Shown in pieces: positions 36,716 to 46,507 of a DNA stretch of 64,000 nt. Below the pieces are notes generated by a model that saw only the letters and a list, made by a program, of their open reading frames with translations, made no database searches and had not been told where the DNA came from. Made by a program: the position numbers and the translations under genes. The DNA is from Dyadobacter tibetensis Y620-1 (GTDB lineage: Bacteria; Bacteroidota; Bacteroidia; Cytophagales; Spirosomataceae), in NCBI RefSeq assembly GCF_000566685.1, contig NZ_AZQN01000005.1, forward strand, positions 220,157-284,156. The letters run 5' to 3'. Numbering within the stretch: the stretch's first letter is position 1; the number at the start of each line of letters is the position of its first letter.

Positions 36716-37513
36716 CTACGAATCTTGTTGCGCAATAAGCAGCTCAGCCAAATCATAGACCCGAATCTGGTCTTCTTTTTCTTTATTTTTCACTCCATCG
36801 CTCATCATAACCATGCAGAAGGGGCAGGCCACCGCGATGGTTGATGCTCCGGTTGCGATGGCTTCTTCCACCCTTTCAATATTGACATCCTTCCGGCCCG
36901 GTTCAGGCTCTTTAAACATTTGTCCCCCTCCTGCGCCACAGCAGAGTCCTTTAGTTTTGCAGCGTTTCATTTCTACCAGCTCCGCGTCCAGCGTCTCCAG
37001 CACCTGCCGAGGTGCTTCATAAATGTCGTTGGCCCGCCCCAAATAACAGGAATCGTGGAAAGTGATCTTTTTGCCCTTAAAAGCGCCTCCACCTTGCAGA
37101 CCCAGTCTGCCTTCATTAATTAAACCTTGCAGAAAGGTAGAATGATGCACCACTTCGTAATGCCCCCCAAGAGCAGGATATTCATTTTTTAGCGTATTAA
37201 AGCAATGTGGACAGGCCGTGACAATCTTCTTGACACCATACATGTTGAGTACCTGAATATTTCCCAGTGCAAGCATTTGGAAAGTGAATTCGTTGCCGGC
37301 ACGGCGTGCGGGGTCCCCCGTACAGCTTTCTTCGGTTCCTAGTACGGCGAATCGTATACCTACCTGGTCCAGTATTTTGGTGAAGGCCAGGGTTACTTTC
37401 TTATAACGGTCGTCGAAAGAGCCAGCACAACCTACCCAGAAGAGTACCTCCGGCATTTCGTTATTGGCGGCCATTTCGGCCATGGTGGGTATTTTTAGTG
37501 CGTTATCAGACAT
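36716..37513 (-). CDS. (Fe-S)-binding protein with two CCG domains (HdrB/GlpC-like)
   Basis: 265 residues with two cysteine-rich CCG-type domains: the first with VGCAGSFDD and TACPHCFNT, the second with SCYLG, GLCCGAGGG and ACPFCMVMM. Such domains bind a special Fe-S cluster in heterodisulfide reductase subunit B, GlpC and lactate-oxidation proteins, usually as the electron-accepting end of a membrane complex. The partner is the adjacent upstream gene (43-nt gap). The pair is widespread in Bacteroidota; the physiological donor is unknown. Confidence 0.92.
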   Translation of the reverse strand: MSDNALKIPTMAEMAANNEMPEVLFWVGCAGSFDDRYKKVTLAFTKILDQVGIRFAVLGTEESCTGDPARRAGNEFTFQMLALGNIQVLNMYGVKKIVTACPHCFNTLKNEYPALGGHYEVVHHSTFLQGLINEGRLGLQGGGAFKGKKITFHDSCYLGRANDIYEAPRQVLETLDAELVEMKRCKTKGLCCGAGGGQMFKEPEPGRKDVNIERVEEAIATGASTIAVACPFCMVMMSDGVKNKEKEDQIRVYDLAELLIAQQDS

Positions 37514-37556
37514 AATTTATTTCTTATGGTTGAGACAAGGGACGTTTTGGATGAAA

Positions 37557-38891
37557 TCACTGTTGGCGATCGGCGGCCCAATTGAAGCGATCGGCAGGCG
37601 AAAACTTCCAGGGGGCCTGGTTGGTCTCTAAGTTCTGAAACATGGCATTCCAGGATGCCGGTGCCTGAGCTTCGTCCATCACCCGATATCGTCTTAATTG
37701 AAGAATGATATCCAGAGGATTGATGAGTATAGGGCATTCTTCCACGCAGGCATTGCACGAAGTGCAAGCTAACAGCTCCTCATCCAGGATGTAGTCGCCT
37801 AACAGGCTCTTTCCATCATCAACGAGTTGTCCGCCGTTTTGCTGCATATTACGGCCCACATCTTCCAGTCTATCCCGGGTGTCCATCATAATTTTCCGTG
37901 GAGAGAGCAATTTGCCTGTCAGATTGGCGGGGCAGGCGGAAGTGCAGCGCCCACATTCTGTACAGGAATAAGCATCCATAAGATTTTTCCAGCTCAGATC
38001 CTGCACGTCTTTGGCGCCGAAGCGTTCGGGGACGGGCAGGGGTTCGGTAGAGCCTTCTGTAGCGATACCCAGCATGGTTTGGACCTCTGAAGTTATTTCA
38101 GGCATGTTTTGCATGGTGCCGCGGGGTATGAGTCTGGCAAAATAAGTGTTGGGAAAGGCCAGGGCGATATGCAAATGCTTGGAATAGGTAACATATACGG
38201 CAAAGCCGAAGATTCCTAATATATGGAGCCACCAGGCTGTCCGTTCAAAAGCGATCAGACTTCCCTCGCTCCAGCCGGTAAATAATGGAATCAGAGCTTG
38301 ACTGATCAGGAAATTTCCGGTTAAAGGATAATGTGCACTCCCCCGCATTTGAAGTGCACTATCGGCCGCATTCATGGTGAGAATGGCCATCATCAGCACA
38401 ATTTCCAAAAGGAGAATAACCGAGGCGTCGAGCTCGGGCCAGCCCCGCATCTCCCGGTGACTAGCCGCTTGAAGGCGGTCTACCTTCATAATCCAGCGGC
38501 GCACCAGAAACAGAACACAGGCCAGCAGGACGCCCAGGGCCAATATTTCAAAAAAGCCGATCAGGACCAGGTAGAAGTCCCCCAGGACAGGGGCAAATAT
38601 ACGGTGCTGCCCAAGGATCCCGTCCAGCACGATTTCGAGGACTTCGATATTGATCAGTAGAAATCCAGCATATACCACAAAATGTAACAGCCCCACGACG
38701 GGTCGGTCAAACATTTTCTTTTGGCCAAAAGCTACACGAAGCATGGTAGACATTCTGCGAGCGGGCTGGTCGGTGCGGTCCTCAGCCCTGCCTAAACGAA
38801 TGGTGCGGGCGATCAGTGAAGCCCTACGGTAGACCAACCAAGCGGTAACTCCCAGTACCAGCACGAAAAGAATTTGTTGTATCAGGATCAT
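37557..38891 (-). CDS. Membrane 4Fe-4S dicluster protein (HdrC-like)
   Basis: 444 residues. Five membrane segments in the N-terminal about 270 residues, similar in layout to the NarI/DsrM quinone-interacting cytochrome family (WWLHILGIFGFAVYVTYSKHLHIA carries candidate haem His). The C-terminal domain has two 4Fe-4S ferredoxin motifs, CTECGRCTSACP and CTSCNACVEECP. It probably passes electrons between the quinone pool and the CCG-domain protein encoded just downstream. Same operon, 43-nt gap. Confidence 0.92.
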   Translation of the reverse strand: MILIQQILFVLVLGVTAWLVYRRASLIARTIRLGRAEDRTDQPARRMSTMLRVAFGQKKMFDRPVVGLLHFVVYAGFLLINIEVLEIVLDGILGQHRIFAPVLGDFYLVLIGFFEILALGVLLACVLFLVRRWIMKVDRLQAASHREMRGWPELDASVILLLEIVLMMAILTMNAADSALQMRGSAHYPLTGNFLISQALIPLFTGWSEGSLIAFERTAWWLHILGIFGFAVYVTYSKHLHIALAFPNTYFARLIPRGTMQNMPEITSEVQTMLGIATEGSTEPLPVPERFGAKDVQDLSWKNLMDAYSCTECGRCTSACPANLTGKLLSPRKIMMDTRDRLEDVGRNMQQNGGQLVDDGKSLLGDYILDEELLACTSCNACVEECPILINPLDIILQLRRYRVMDEAQAPASWNAMFQNLETNQAPWKFSPADRFNWAADRQQ

Positions 38892-39085
38892 ATGGGTTGA
38901 TTAATTAAGATATGGAGTCGTTTTAGTATGCGTGCATAATATAAACAAATATGGTAAAAATGCAGGAAGGCACCGAATTTAGTCCCCGTAAATTTATTAT
39001 TTTAGGGTAACTTAAAGATTGTCAAAGGGTTTGCTGGCTGGGGGGAGGGTGTTGAAAAAAAAATCAAATTTTTTTCCTGAAATAA

Positions 39086-39116
39086 TTTGGAATAAAGGGC
39101 TATACATCTACCTTTG
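39086..39116 (+). promoter_or_regulatory. Promoter of tRNA-Phe
   Basis: TTTG at 39086-39089, a 19-nt spacer, then TACCTTTG at 39109-39116, the full Bacteroidota -33/-7 consensus. It ends 27 nt before the mature tRNA. Confidence 0.8.
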
Positions 39117-39143
39117 CAGTCCCGAAAGGAACCAATTGAGCCT

Positions 39144-39216
39144 GGTGATGTAGCTCAGTCGGTAGAGCAAAGGACTGAAAATCCTTGTGTCGGCGGTTCG
39201 ATTCCGTCCATCACCA
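39144..39216 (+). tRNA. tRNA-Phe (GAA)
   Basis: 73-nt cloverleaf. Acceptor stem GGTGATG / CATCACC, D-arm GCTCAGTCGGTAGAGC, anticodon arm AAGGA-CTGAAAA-TCCTT with anticodon GAA, T-arm GGCGG-TTCGATT-CCGTC (one mismatch or wobble), discriminator A. The CCA end is not encoded. Confidence 0.97.
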
Positions 39217-39221
39217 CAGAG

Positions 39222-39252
39222 TCCCTTACTGCTAGTCAGTAAGGGATTTTTT
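39222..39252 (+). terminator. Terminator of tRNA-Phe
   Basis: 10-bp stem TCCCTTACTG (39222-39231) / CAGTAAGGGA (39237-39246) with a 5-nt loop and six Ts directly after. Confidence 0.92.
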
Positions 39253-39304
39253 GTTTCTGGGCGAAAAGGTGGGTCAGGTTCTGCCAATTCCGGTAATATA
39301 ATAA

Positions 39305-40480
<1,176 letters not shown>

Positions 40481-40493
40481 TGGAATAGCTACT

Positions 40494-40886
40494 ATGGCGC
40501 TGGATAAAGCCAGAACGGTAAGGACATCAAAGCATTTGTTTTTACATAATGTTGTTTCATTAGATCCAAAGGGTATCGCATTGGAAATACAGCAAGAGGC
40601 AGCTGGTAGCAGATGTAAAAGGCCGGTTTGGCATTCATCACTCAGCTGGAAGCCAGAAGAAAATCCGACCCAACAGCAGATGATTGAATCCGCTAACCGA
40701 TACTGTACCAAAATGGGTGCTGATCCAAAAGATCACCAAATTGCAGTCTATCAGCATCATGACAAACCTCACAAGAATATCCACATCTACATTAACCGAG
40801 TGCCAACAGATGGGAGTAAAGCATTGGAGACATCCCATAACTATGCCCGGAATGGAATTGCTACAATAAAGCGGACAAAAAGTTAA
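40494..40886 (+). pseudogene. Truncated relaxase (mobilisation nuclease)
   Basis: 130 codons that match the N-terminal part of a MobA/VirD2-type relaxase: a WHSSLSW-like strand, a helix ending MGADPKDH, then motif III HHDKPHKNIHIYINRV with the metal-binding histidines. Full relaxases have several hundred residues and begin with about 20 residues carrying the catalytic Tyr, which are missing here; the C-terminal helicase or primase-type region is also missing. It is a remnant of a conjugative or mobilisable element, next to tRNA-Phe and the ATPase gene. Confidence 0.75.
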
Positions 40887-40890
40887 TATG

Positions 40891-40915
40891 AACTGTCAAG
40901 TACTCCTTGACAGTT
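40891..40915 (+). terminator. Hairpin after the relaxase remnant
   Basis: Perfect 10-bp stem AACTGTCAAG (40891-40900) / CTTGACAGTT (40906-40915), 5-nt loop, no strong T-tract. Terminator or mobile-element dyad. Confidence 0.45.
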
Positions 40916-41303
40916 GTTGCTTTGACAAAAACTAAGACAACTCTAATACAAAGGCTATTTATTAATGAGCATATTGTTTAAATATAAACATTTGTTATTC
41001 AATTTATTAAGTCTATAGTCGACGTTAAAAATTGACGATTAGGAGTTATTGCTAAGAGTTTGCTGCGGTTTTGTCTAATAACAGTTGGCACTATGTCTGG
41101 TCAGACCGCAAAACTGAGACAGGTGCTCTCACACGTCAGTTATCACGAAATCTGTGACAACTAATTTTTTTTCCCTCTTGGAGCCAGTAAACCTACTTCA
41201 ACTTAATTTTCTCGATTTGTTGGAGTGCATGGTTGAGAAGATGCAGTGAATGCAGCCTTTAATCACCGAATATGAGTCAGTTAGGTCGATGACACGCATC
41301 CAC
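40916..41303. other. About 390-bp intergenic region, likely end of the mobile remnant
   Basis: No reading frame of note. I searched it by eye for a second copy of the tRNA-Phe 3' end (att direct repeat) and did not see one. Confidence 0.5.
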
Positions 41304-41786
41304 TCACTGACGGCTAAGCGTTACACTGAAATCGCCTTCTCCGGTAACACCTGTTTCTGTGTTTTCCCAACCCATTTTAAAGGAGATTACTAAGGCGGTA
41401 GAGGATACTTTTGCTTTGAATTCGTCCACAGGTGTTATGCCGGTAAGTTTTATACTTGCCTCATCCTGGGTTCCCGACACTTGCCAGGTTCCAGCTGACC
41501 CGCTAAAAATAATGGGACATTCCTGTCCTAAAAATTGGGCAGGCTTCCCGGAGCCATCAGTAGTAAATACCAGCCTCATTGAGCCAAATATCTCTGCTGG
41601 GACTCCGTCAGGTGTGACGATATTGGTAGGTTTTGCCCAGGTGCCGCCTAGTCTTCCTGATACGAGTTGCTCGGAATCCAATGGGGTTAACAGTACATCG
41701 TCTTTACATGCACTTAGTCCGAGTGTTACTAACACGAGAAGTGCTGCCAATAATCTGCTGTTACAATTCAGTCTTACTTGTATCAT
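41304..41786 (-). CDS. Small SusCD-operon lipoprotein
   Basis: 160 residues with a lipoprotein signal (LLALLVLVTLGLSAC, lipobox LSAC at about 24-27). The rest is a beta-rich domain that I do not recognise (LGGTWAKPTNIVTPDG, GTWQVSGTQDEASIKL, FKMGWENT, FSVTLSRQ). It is the last gene of the eight-gene SusCD operon, 7 nt after the phosphatase-fold gene. Probably a surface or periplasmic binding accessory; inferred from context only. Confidence 0.75.
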   Translation of the reverse strand: MIQVRLNCNSRLLAALLVLVTLGLSACKDDVLLTPLDSEQLVSGRLGGTWAKPTNIVTPDGVPAEIFGSMRLVFTTDGSGKPAQFLGQECPIIFSGSAGTWQVSGTQDEASIKLTGITPVDEFKAKVSSTALVISFKMGWENTETGVTGEGDFSVTLSRQ

Positions 41787-41793
41787 CGTATGG

Positions 41794-43425
41794 TTAATTA
41801 ACTTTGAATAGTCGGAATGGTAAATTTGATTTTAAGGAGTTTCCTTCGAGGTGCCATGAGCCCTCTACCCGGATGCCCAGATGGCTTAAGATATTTACTG
41901 CAACATCGGTCATACCAATGGGATACATAGGGTGACGGGAAGAGGCAGGGCCTACCAGTTCTGCGTGGTTGTTTTTACCGCTCATATCTCGTACCATCGT
42001 ACCTGAGACTTCATCGAATTTTAAATATAGATTCAGGGAGGACCGATAAGGATGATCGCTGTTTTCGATATTACGCAAGTGCATATGATCTTTGATTGTC
42101 TGTTGAGGAAGTACATCCGCCCAAATTCTAACCTCATTGAATGAGCCTGCCCAGTTGGGTGCTCCCCCTCCATAGTTCTGCGTGCCTTCTTGGGCCAGAC
42201 AAATAAAGTTAAAAGGAGAACTCATGTTATCTTCTGCCTTATAGGTGAGTTTGGCTTCTCCAACTTTTTCTCCATCCTGGTAAATAATACATGCTTTGGT
42301 TTTGTCGAAAGTGACCCCGATATGGTGCCAGTTGCCATCTTCAAGGGTTTTGCTAGAGCCAATGTCGTAGCGCTCTCGTTTGGTATTAGCAAAATTGATC
42401 TTCCATGTGCTGCCGCTCCGGCAGATGGTAAAGCCAGGATTACCCCCTGAGCCCCAATCTTTATTTCCCATTATAGAGGGGTCACTGGAATTGGCTCCGG
42501 CTTTTACCCACATCTCAATGGTAAACTTGTCCATTCCGTTCAAGGCTGTATTATTCGTCGGAATCCTTACAAAGGTCTTCTCTCCGGTAGACGCTTTCGC
42601 GAGGGAAAGGATATTGTCGTTATTTAAACGGGCATCAATAGAGTTGACCATTAATTCTTTCTTATCTAGCTCGCCTCCCGATAAGATAATGGGGACATTA
42701 AATTCTTCACTTCTGTTATTGAAAGTGGCGCCGGATTCGGTACCTCCATGGGTGGATACCAGGAATATGGCCCAGTTTTCGCTGGCATAGGTACTTCGGG
42801 ACTTAATGGTAGCTTGTAATTGCTGCAGGTAAGTATCGATTTGTTGTATGGCTTGTACATACCGCGCTTCACGCAACTGATATCCCACTGCCTGTCCGAC
42901 TTCTGCAGGGCTGCTAAACTGAACAAACAGGGATCCTATATTGGATTGTTCCAGCATCTGTCTGGTCTGATCGAAGACACCTTGATCGGAATCAAAGTGA
43001 AATTTATAGTCTGCATATTGGTTCAGCTCTGAATTAATCTCTTCATTACGGACGATGGAAGCGATCTTTATTTCCGGGTTTGCCGATTTGATCCGATTTA
43101 CTACGGAAGGGAAGGTGTTAAATTTATTTCCAACGAAGGTTTTGTTGGCCTCTGCCCCATGTTTTTGAGGCCCTACCCCAGTTAGGAGCGTGGCCCAGCC
43201 AGTGGTGGAGTAGGCCGGGACGGTACTATATCCGCTCATACTGTAGGAGGCGTCTTCCAGAAGCTGATCGACCCCGGGAGTGGAAGCATAACCAAAGGCG
43301 GTATTGATTATCCCATCCACACCAATAACCAATATTTTTTTTGTTTTATCCTGAGCCTTCACGTAGGTCCCTGCTGTAATAAGGCAGGTCAGGATTAATA
43401 TAGAGTACTTTATAGAATTTTTCAT
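41794..43425 (-). CDS. Alkaline-phosphatase-fold pseudoenzyme with LamG domain
   Basis: 543 residues with a signal peptide (cleavage near YVKAQ). The N-terminal about 250 residues follow the phosphodiesterase/nucleotide-pyrophosphatase fold: Asp37 (VIGVDG), the nucleophile loop (AYSTTGWATLLTGVGPQKHG, around 73-75). The LamG/concanavalin-like domain spans about 270-480, and a DUF4983-like tail with MTDVAVNILSHLGI closes it. Three metal-site positions are changed: the DxxGH motif reads AEVGQ (174-178) and the DHGG motif reads THGG (225-228). A hydrolytic role is therefore doubtful and carbohydrate or ligand binding through LamG more likely. Sits in the SusCD operon with 6-7 nt gaps on both sides. 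Confidence 0.85.
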   Translation of the reverse strand: MKNSIKYSILILTCLITAGTYVKAQDKTKKILVIGVDGIINTAFGYASTPGVDQLLEDASYSMSGYSTVPAYSTTGWATLLTGVGPQKHGAEANKTFVGNKFNTFPSVVNRIKSANPEIKIASIVRNEEINSELNQYADYKFHFDSDQGVFDQTRQMLEQSNIGSLFVQFSSPAEVGQAVGYQLREARYVQAIQQIDTYLQQLQATIKSRSTYASENWAIFLVSTHGGTESGATFNNRSEEFNVPIILSGGELDKKELMVNSIDARLNNDNILSLAKASTGEKTFVRIPTNNTALNGMDKFTIEMWVKAGANSSDPSIMGNKDWGSGGNPGFTICRSGSTWKINFANTKRERYDIGSSKTLEDGNWHHIGVTFDKTKACIIYQDGEKVGEAKLTYKAEDNMSSPFNFICLAQEGTQNYGGGAPNWAGSFNEVRIWADVLPQQTIKDHMHLRNIENSDHPYRSSLNLYLKFDEVSGTMVRDMSGKNNHAELVGPASSRHPMYPIGMTDVAVNILSHLGIRVEGSWHLEGNSLKSNLPFRLFKVN

Positions 43426-43431
43426 CTGTTT

Positions 43432-44289
43432 TTACTTATAAAGTCGTATAACATAACTACCAGGAACTCCTAGAACGAAGTTGAAATTTTCACTTACATA
43501 GCTGATCTCTTCCTTACCATCTTCATCTTGGTCGGCAATGATCTTCCAGCTGCAGTAGGTATTCGCATTTTTAACGGGGAAACTTACATTCCAAAGTTCT
43601 CCCTGCTCGTTGTCGTCGACAAAGGTTCCTTTAAAGCCCAGACTTCGGTCTTTGGTAAAATCTATTCTATTTCCTGGGAGCTGTTTTCCGTCCAGATATC
43701 CTACAAATAAAATCTGATTTGGTGTGTCGGCCACGCGCTCGATTTGAGGAGGTGAAATCATGCCGGAGGACCAGGAAGTGACCTCAAATTCGACGAACTC
43801 AATTATAATGGCGTCCTTTATTATTCGGCTTCCCGAAGTGTTGCTCACCTGAACGTCGAAGCGATATTCACCGGCGGGGATTTTATTGCCTTCCAGGAGC
43901 TCAAGCGTTCCTGTATTGGGATTGATGGTAATAGCGGGTTGTCGTACGATTTCAGATTTTAGCTTTAACTCTTCGACGGATTCGTTTCCTACTAATGCTT
44001 CCTTATAACGGATCACCTCCAGTTCCTCATTTAAGGGAGAAATGTCCTGACCATTGGTTTCGGTGATATTGACAATCTCGAAATGCAAGGGAAGGGTGGA
44101 GCTGGAGGTCAGAAAGTCACCGACATTTTGTGTTAGTCCGGAGACCGCATATTGCTTTCTGTTTTTATAACCGATATCGGGTGCTAAGCTGCCTTCACCA
44201 GGTATCTCTTCACATCCCGAAAGACTCACTATAAATCCAACCAAAAAGAACAGCTTCCAATAATGTTTCAAGGTATTTTTAGGTTTCAT
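43432..44289 (-). CDS. DUF5007-like lipoprotein
   Basis: 285 residues with lipobox LSGC near residue 26 and a two-part beta-rich mature protein: an N-terminal region (SLAPDIGYKNRKQYAVSG) and a repeat-like Ig/cadherin stretch (NPNTGTLELLEGNKIPAGEYRFDVQVSN). It resembles DUF5007-type proteins seen next to SusCD and fasciclin genes; I am not certain of the family. Likely a surface lipoprotein binding the imported ligand. Gaps to both neighbours are under 10 nt, so it is firmly in the operon. Confidence 0.72.
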   Translation of the reverse strand: MKPKNTLKHYWKLFFLVGFIVSLSGCEEIPGEGSLAPDIGYKNRKQYAVSGLTQNVGDFLTSSSTLPLHFEIVNITETNGQDISPLNEELEVIRYKEALVGNESVEELKLKSEIVRQPAITINPNTGTLELLEGNKIPAGEYRFDVQVSNTSGSRIIKDAIIIEFVEFEVTSWSSGMISPPQIERVADTPNQILFVGYLDGKQLPGNRIDFTKDRSLGFKGTFVDDNEQGELWNVSFPVKNANTYCSWKIIADQDEDGKEEISYVSENFNFVLGVPGSYVIRLYK

Positions 44290-44297
44290 CGTATTTA

Positions 44298-44933
44298 TTA
44301 ATTGAATCCGAATATGTGGGTGTTAGAATCTAAAATATGCAGCATGCCGTTGGTGGAGCGCAGTCCGGAGGTTACAACAGTTACTGATTGATATTGCTCC
44401 ACAGGGCTGTCGGGGGCGCTAGTATTCAAAGCAAAGATGATGTAGGCTGCCCCCATATTTACATTTCCTAAATAGTCGTTTCGAATCAGATTGAAGCGTG
44501 CTTTTCTTCCCCCTTGAGTGGTAGCATAGCTATAGGCAGGAGAGAGGCTTCTACGATCTATTTCCTGGTCTGGAATGATGTAGTTCTTCAATATTTTGCT
44601 AATCATGTCTATCTCTTCACTTTTTAATTGAGATAGCTCTGGCCACTTGGATTCGTCAGGGTATAATAGTTTGAAGAAGTTGTGAATAGAATAGTCCTGA
44701 GGAGCCAAAAATGTATTGCCAGTTTTCGCTATTTCCGTTTCCAGCCCACAAAGCTGTATTAACCTGACCAGTGTGTCGAATTTTGCTGGTTCAGTTTTTA
44801 AGTAGTCCATGGTGGACATATTGATCGTTCCACTCAAATCGGTCTGAATGCCCCCGTCAGTAAAATATTCATCATTGCATCCAAATGCTAGAAAGATGGT
44901 TGCCACTAAAAGGGCGGTTAAGGATTTCTTCAT
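44298..44933 (-). CDS. Fasciclin-domain lipoprotein
   Basis: 211 residues with a lipobox (LAFGC at about 15-19). The mature part carries the fasciclin fold signatures: DTLVRLIQLCGLETEIAKTGNTFLAPQDYSI (H1 region) and a C-terminal NGMLHILDSNTHIF (H2 region). Fasciclin proteins mediate adhesion or ligand binding; in Bacteroidota they often accompany SusCD pairs. Follows the second SusD gene by 21 nt. Confidence 0.88.
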   Translation of the reverse strand: MKKSLTALLVATIFLAFGCNDEYFTDGGIQTDLSGTINMSTMDYLKTEPAKFDTLVRLIQLCGLETEIAKTGNTFLAPQDYSIHNFFKLLYPDESKWPELSQLKSEEIDMISKILKNYIIPDQEIDRRSLSPAYSYATTQGGRKARFNLIRNDYLGNVNMGAAYIIFALNTSAPDSPVEQYQSVTVVTSGLRSTNGMLHILDSNTHIFGFN

Positions 44934-44954
44934 TTTTGACTGCGGTTATTAGGG

Positions 44955-46481
44955 TTATTGATTGAATTGCCAATAATAGGTCTGATGCATATTGGGATTG
45001 TTTGCAAAGGCTTCATCGCTGACAGGAAAGAAACCAGCCCCATTTTTTTCAGCTTGCTCGGTAATAGATGGGTTAAATTCATGCAAACGTCCCAGACGAA
45101 CGAGGTCATATACCCGCTGGAATTCTCCAATCAGTTCTCGGCGTCGCTCCTCCAAAATTTCTTCGATCAAAAGTGCCTGATCTGATTTTGTGAATGAGGG
45201 AATTCCTGCTCGAGACCTCACCATATTGAGCAGGGTCAAGGCTTCATTTACCTTCCCTAGCCTGGCATCTGCTTCGGCTTTAAGCAATACAATATCAGCA
45301 TACCGGAATATGGGGACGGGGCCGTCCATCAGGTTGTAGGACCGGTCTTTGGCCTTTCGGAATTTGGCGAACATAATCAGCCGCTCCCCGTTGGCGAGGG
45401 GGTCTGCAAAAACAGGTCGAATCTCATTTTCTCCCACTGAGAAGTCTATACTTTGGAAGAACTCTGCTACCCGTCTATCAGACTGATTGGCGGCATAATC
45501 CGGGTAAATTTCTAGGATTTTAGATTTAGGAACAGCCAGGGAGAGGTTGCCCCGGGAGGTATAAGGGTTGGTAAGATAGTAGGTCATAATATGTCCGTAA
45601 TAGTCCGAAAACTCACCTACCTTGGCATCATAAAACATTTGAAAAATAAGTTCATCCGATTCTCCTGTGTCGAACATTTCTCGAAATCCTTCTATCGGTA
45701 CCAGTTTGTAAGTGCCTTCCTCTATGATCTGGTTTAGGGCCTCAGATGCTGCTTGATAGTCCTTAAGCCACATGAGGGCATGCGCTTTTAGTGCTAGAGC
45801 AGCCCCTCTGGTTCCTCTTGAAGTAGCTTTTTTTCGCGTTCCCGGATAAAGCCAGGGCAAACCGGCAATGGCTATATCTGCTTCGGAGACGACCATTTCC
45901 ATTACTTTTTTGATCGGTTCTCTACCCAAGGGGGTCACATTTCTTGCACTTAGATTAATCGGAACATCGCCCCATATACGCGCGGCATAGAAGTGTGACA
46001 TAGCCCGCATAAAATGGGCTTCCGCCAGTAGCTCTGCTTTCCTTTCGGCAGTTAGGCCTTCCGAAATAGTAGGTACGTTTTCTAATACCAGGTTACACTG
46101 CTCTATGGCCCGATAAAATAAGCGCCAATTGGTCATGGGTTCTAGCTGGGTACGGGCAATGAGGTTATTATTAAATCCTGCTTGCCAGTCGCCATCGTTA
46201 TTTGGTGTAATCCAGTCTCCAGACCGGGCATCCCCCCAGAAGTAATAATCTCCCCAGGACCCATTTCTGGTGGTAGATGGGGTATCGGATTTGGTGAGGC
46301 CGGAAAGGGCCCGACGGAAAATTGAAAATGATTTAGCAACTGCCCCTTCTGCGTCACTACCGGTCACCCAGGCCTGATCTTCAGTGATGGTGTTGATAGG
46401 GAGTTGATTTAACCAGTCTTTGCAACCCTGTGAAATGAGCAATAACGTAGTCAAACAGGAGACAAAAATCTTGTTTCTCAT
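44955..46481 (-). CDS. SusD/RagB-family nutrient-binding lipoprotein
   Basis: 508 residues, lipobox at about 17-20 (ISQGC). SusD hallmarks: an early LPINTITEDQAW, the TPR-like helical scaffold (AEAHFMRAMSHFYAARIWGDVP) and the C-terminal YADIVLLKAEADARLGK and RRRELIGEFQRVYDLVRLG motifs. It forms the lid of the outer-membrane transporter encoded upstream (26-nt gap). Ligand unknown. Confidence 0.95.
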   Translation of the reverse strand: MRNKIFVSCLTTLLLISQGCKDWLNQLPINTITEDQAWVTGSDAEGAVAKSFSIFRRALSGLTKSDTPSTTRNGSWGDYYFWGDARSGDWITPNNDGDWQAGFNNNLIARTQLEPMTNWRLFYRAIEQCNLVLENVPTISEGLTAERKAELLAEAHFMRAMSHFYAARIWGDVPINLSARNVTPLGREPIKKVMEMVVSEADIAIAGLPWLYPGTRKKATSRGTRGAALALKAHALMWLKDYQAASEALNQIIEEGTYKLVPIEGFREMFDTGESDELIFQMFYDAKVGEFSDYYGHIMTYYLTNPYTSRGNLSLAVPKSKILEIYPDYAANQSDRRVAEFFQSIDFSVGENEIRPVFADPLANGERLIMFAKFRKAKDRSYNLMDGPVPIFRYADIVLLKAEADARLGKVNEALTLLNMVRSRAGIPSFTKSDQALLIEEILEERRRELIGEFQRVYDLVRLGRLHEFNPSITEQAEKNGAGFFPVSDEAFANNPNMHQTYYWQFNQ

Positions 46482-46507
46482 AATTTCTAATCTTTAAAAA
46501 ATGAATA

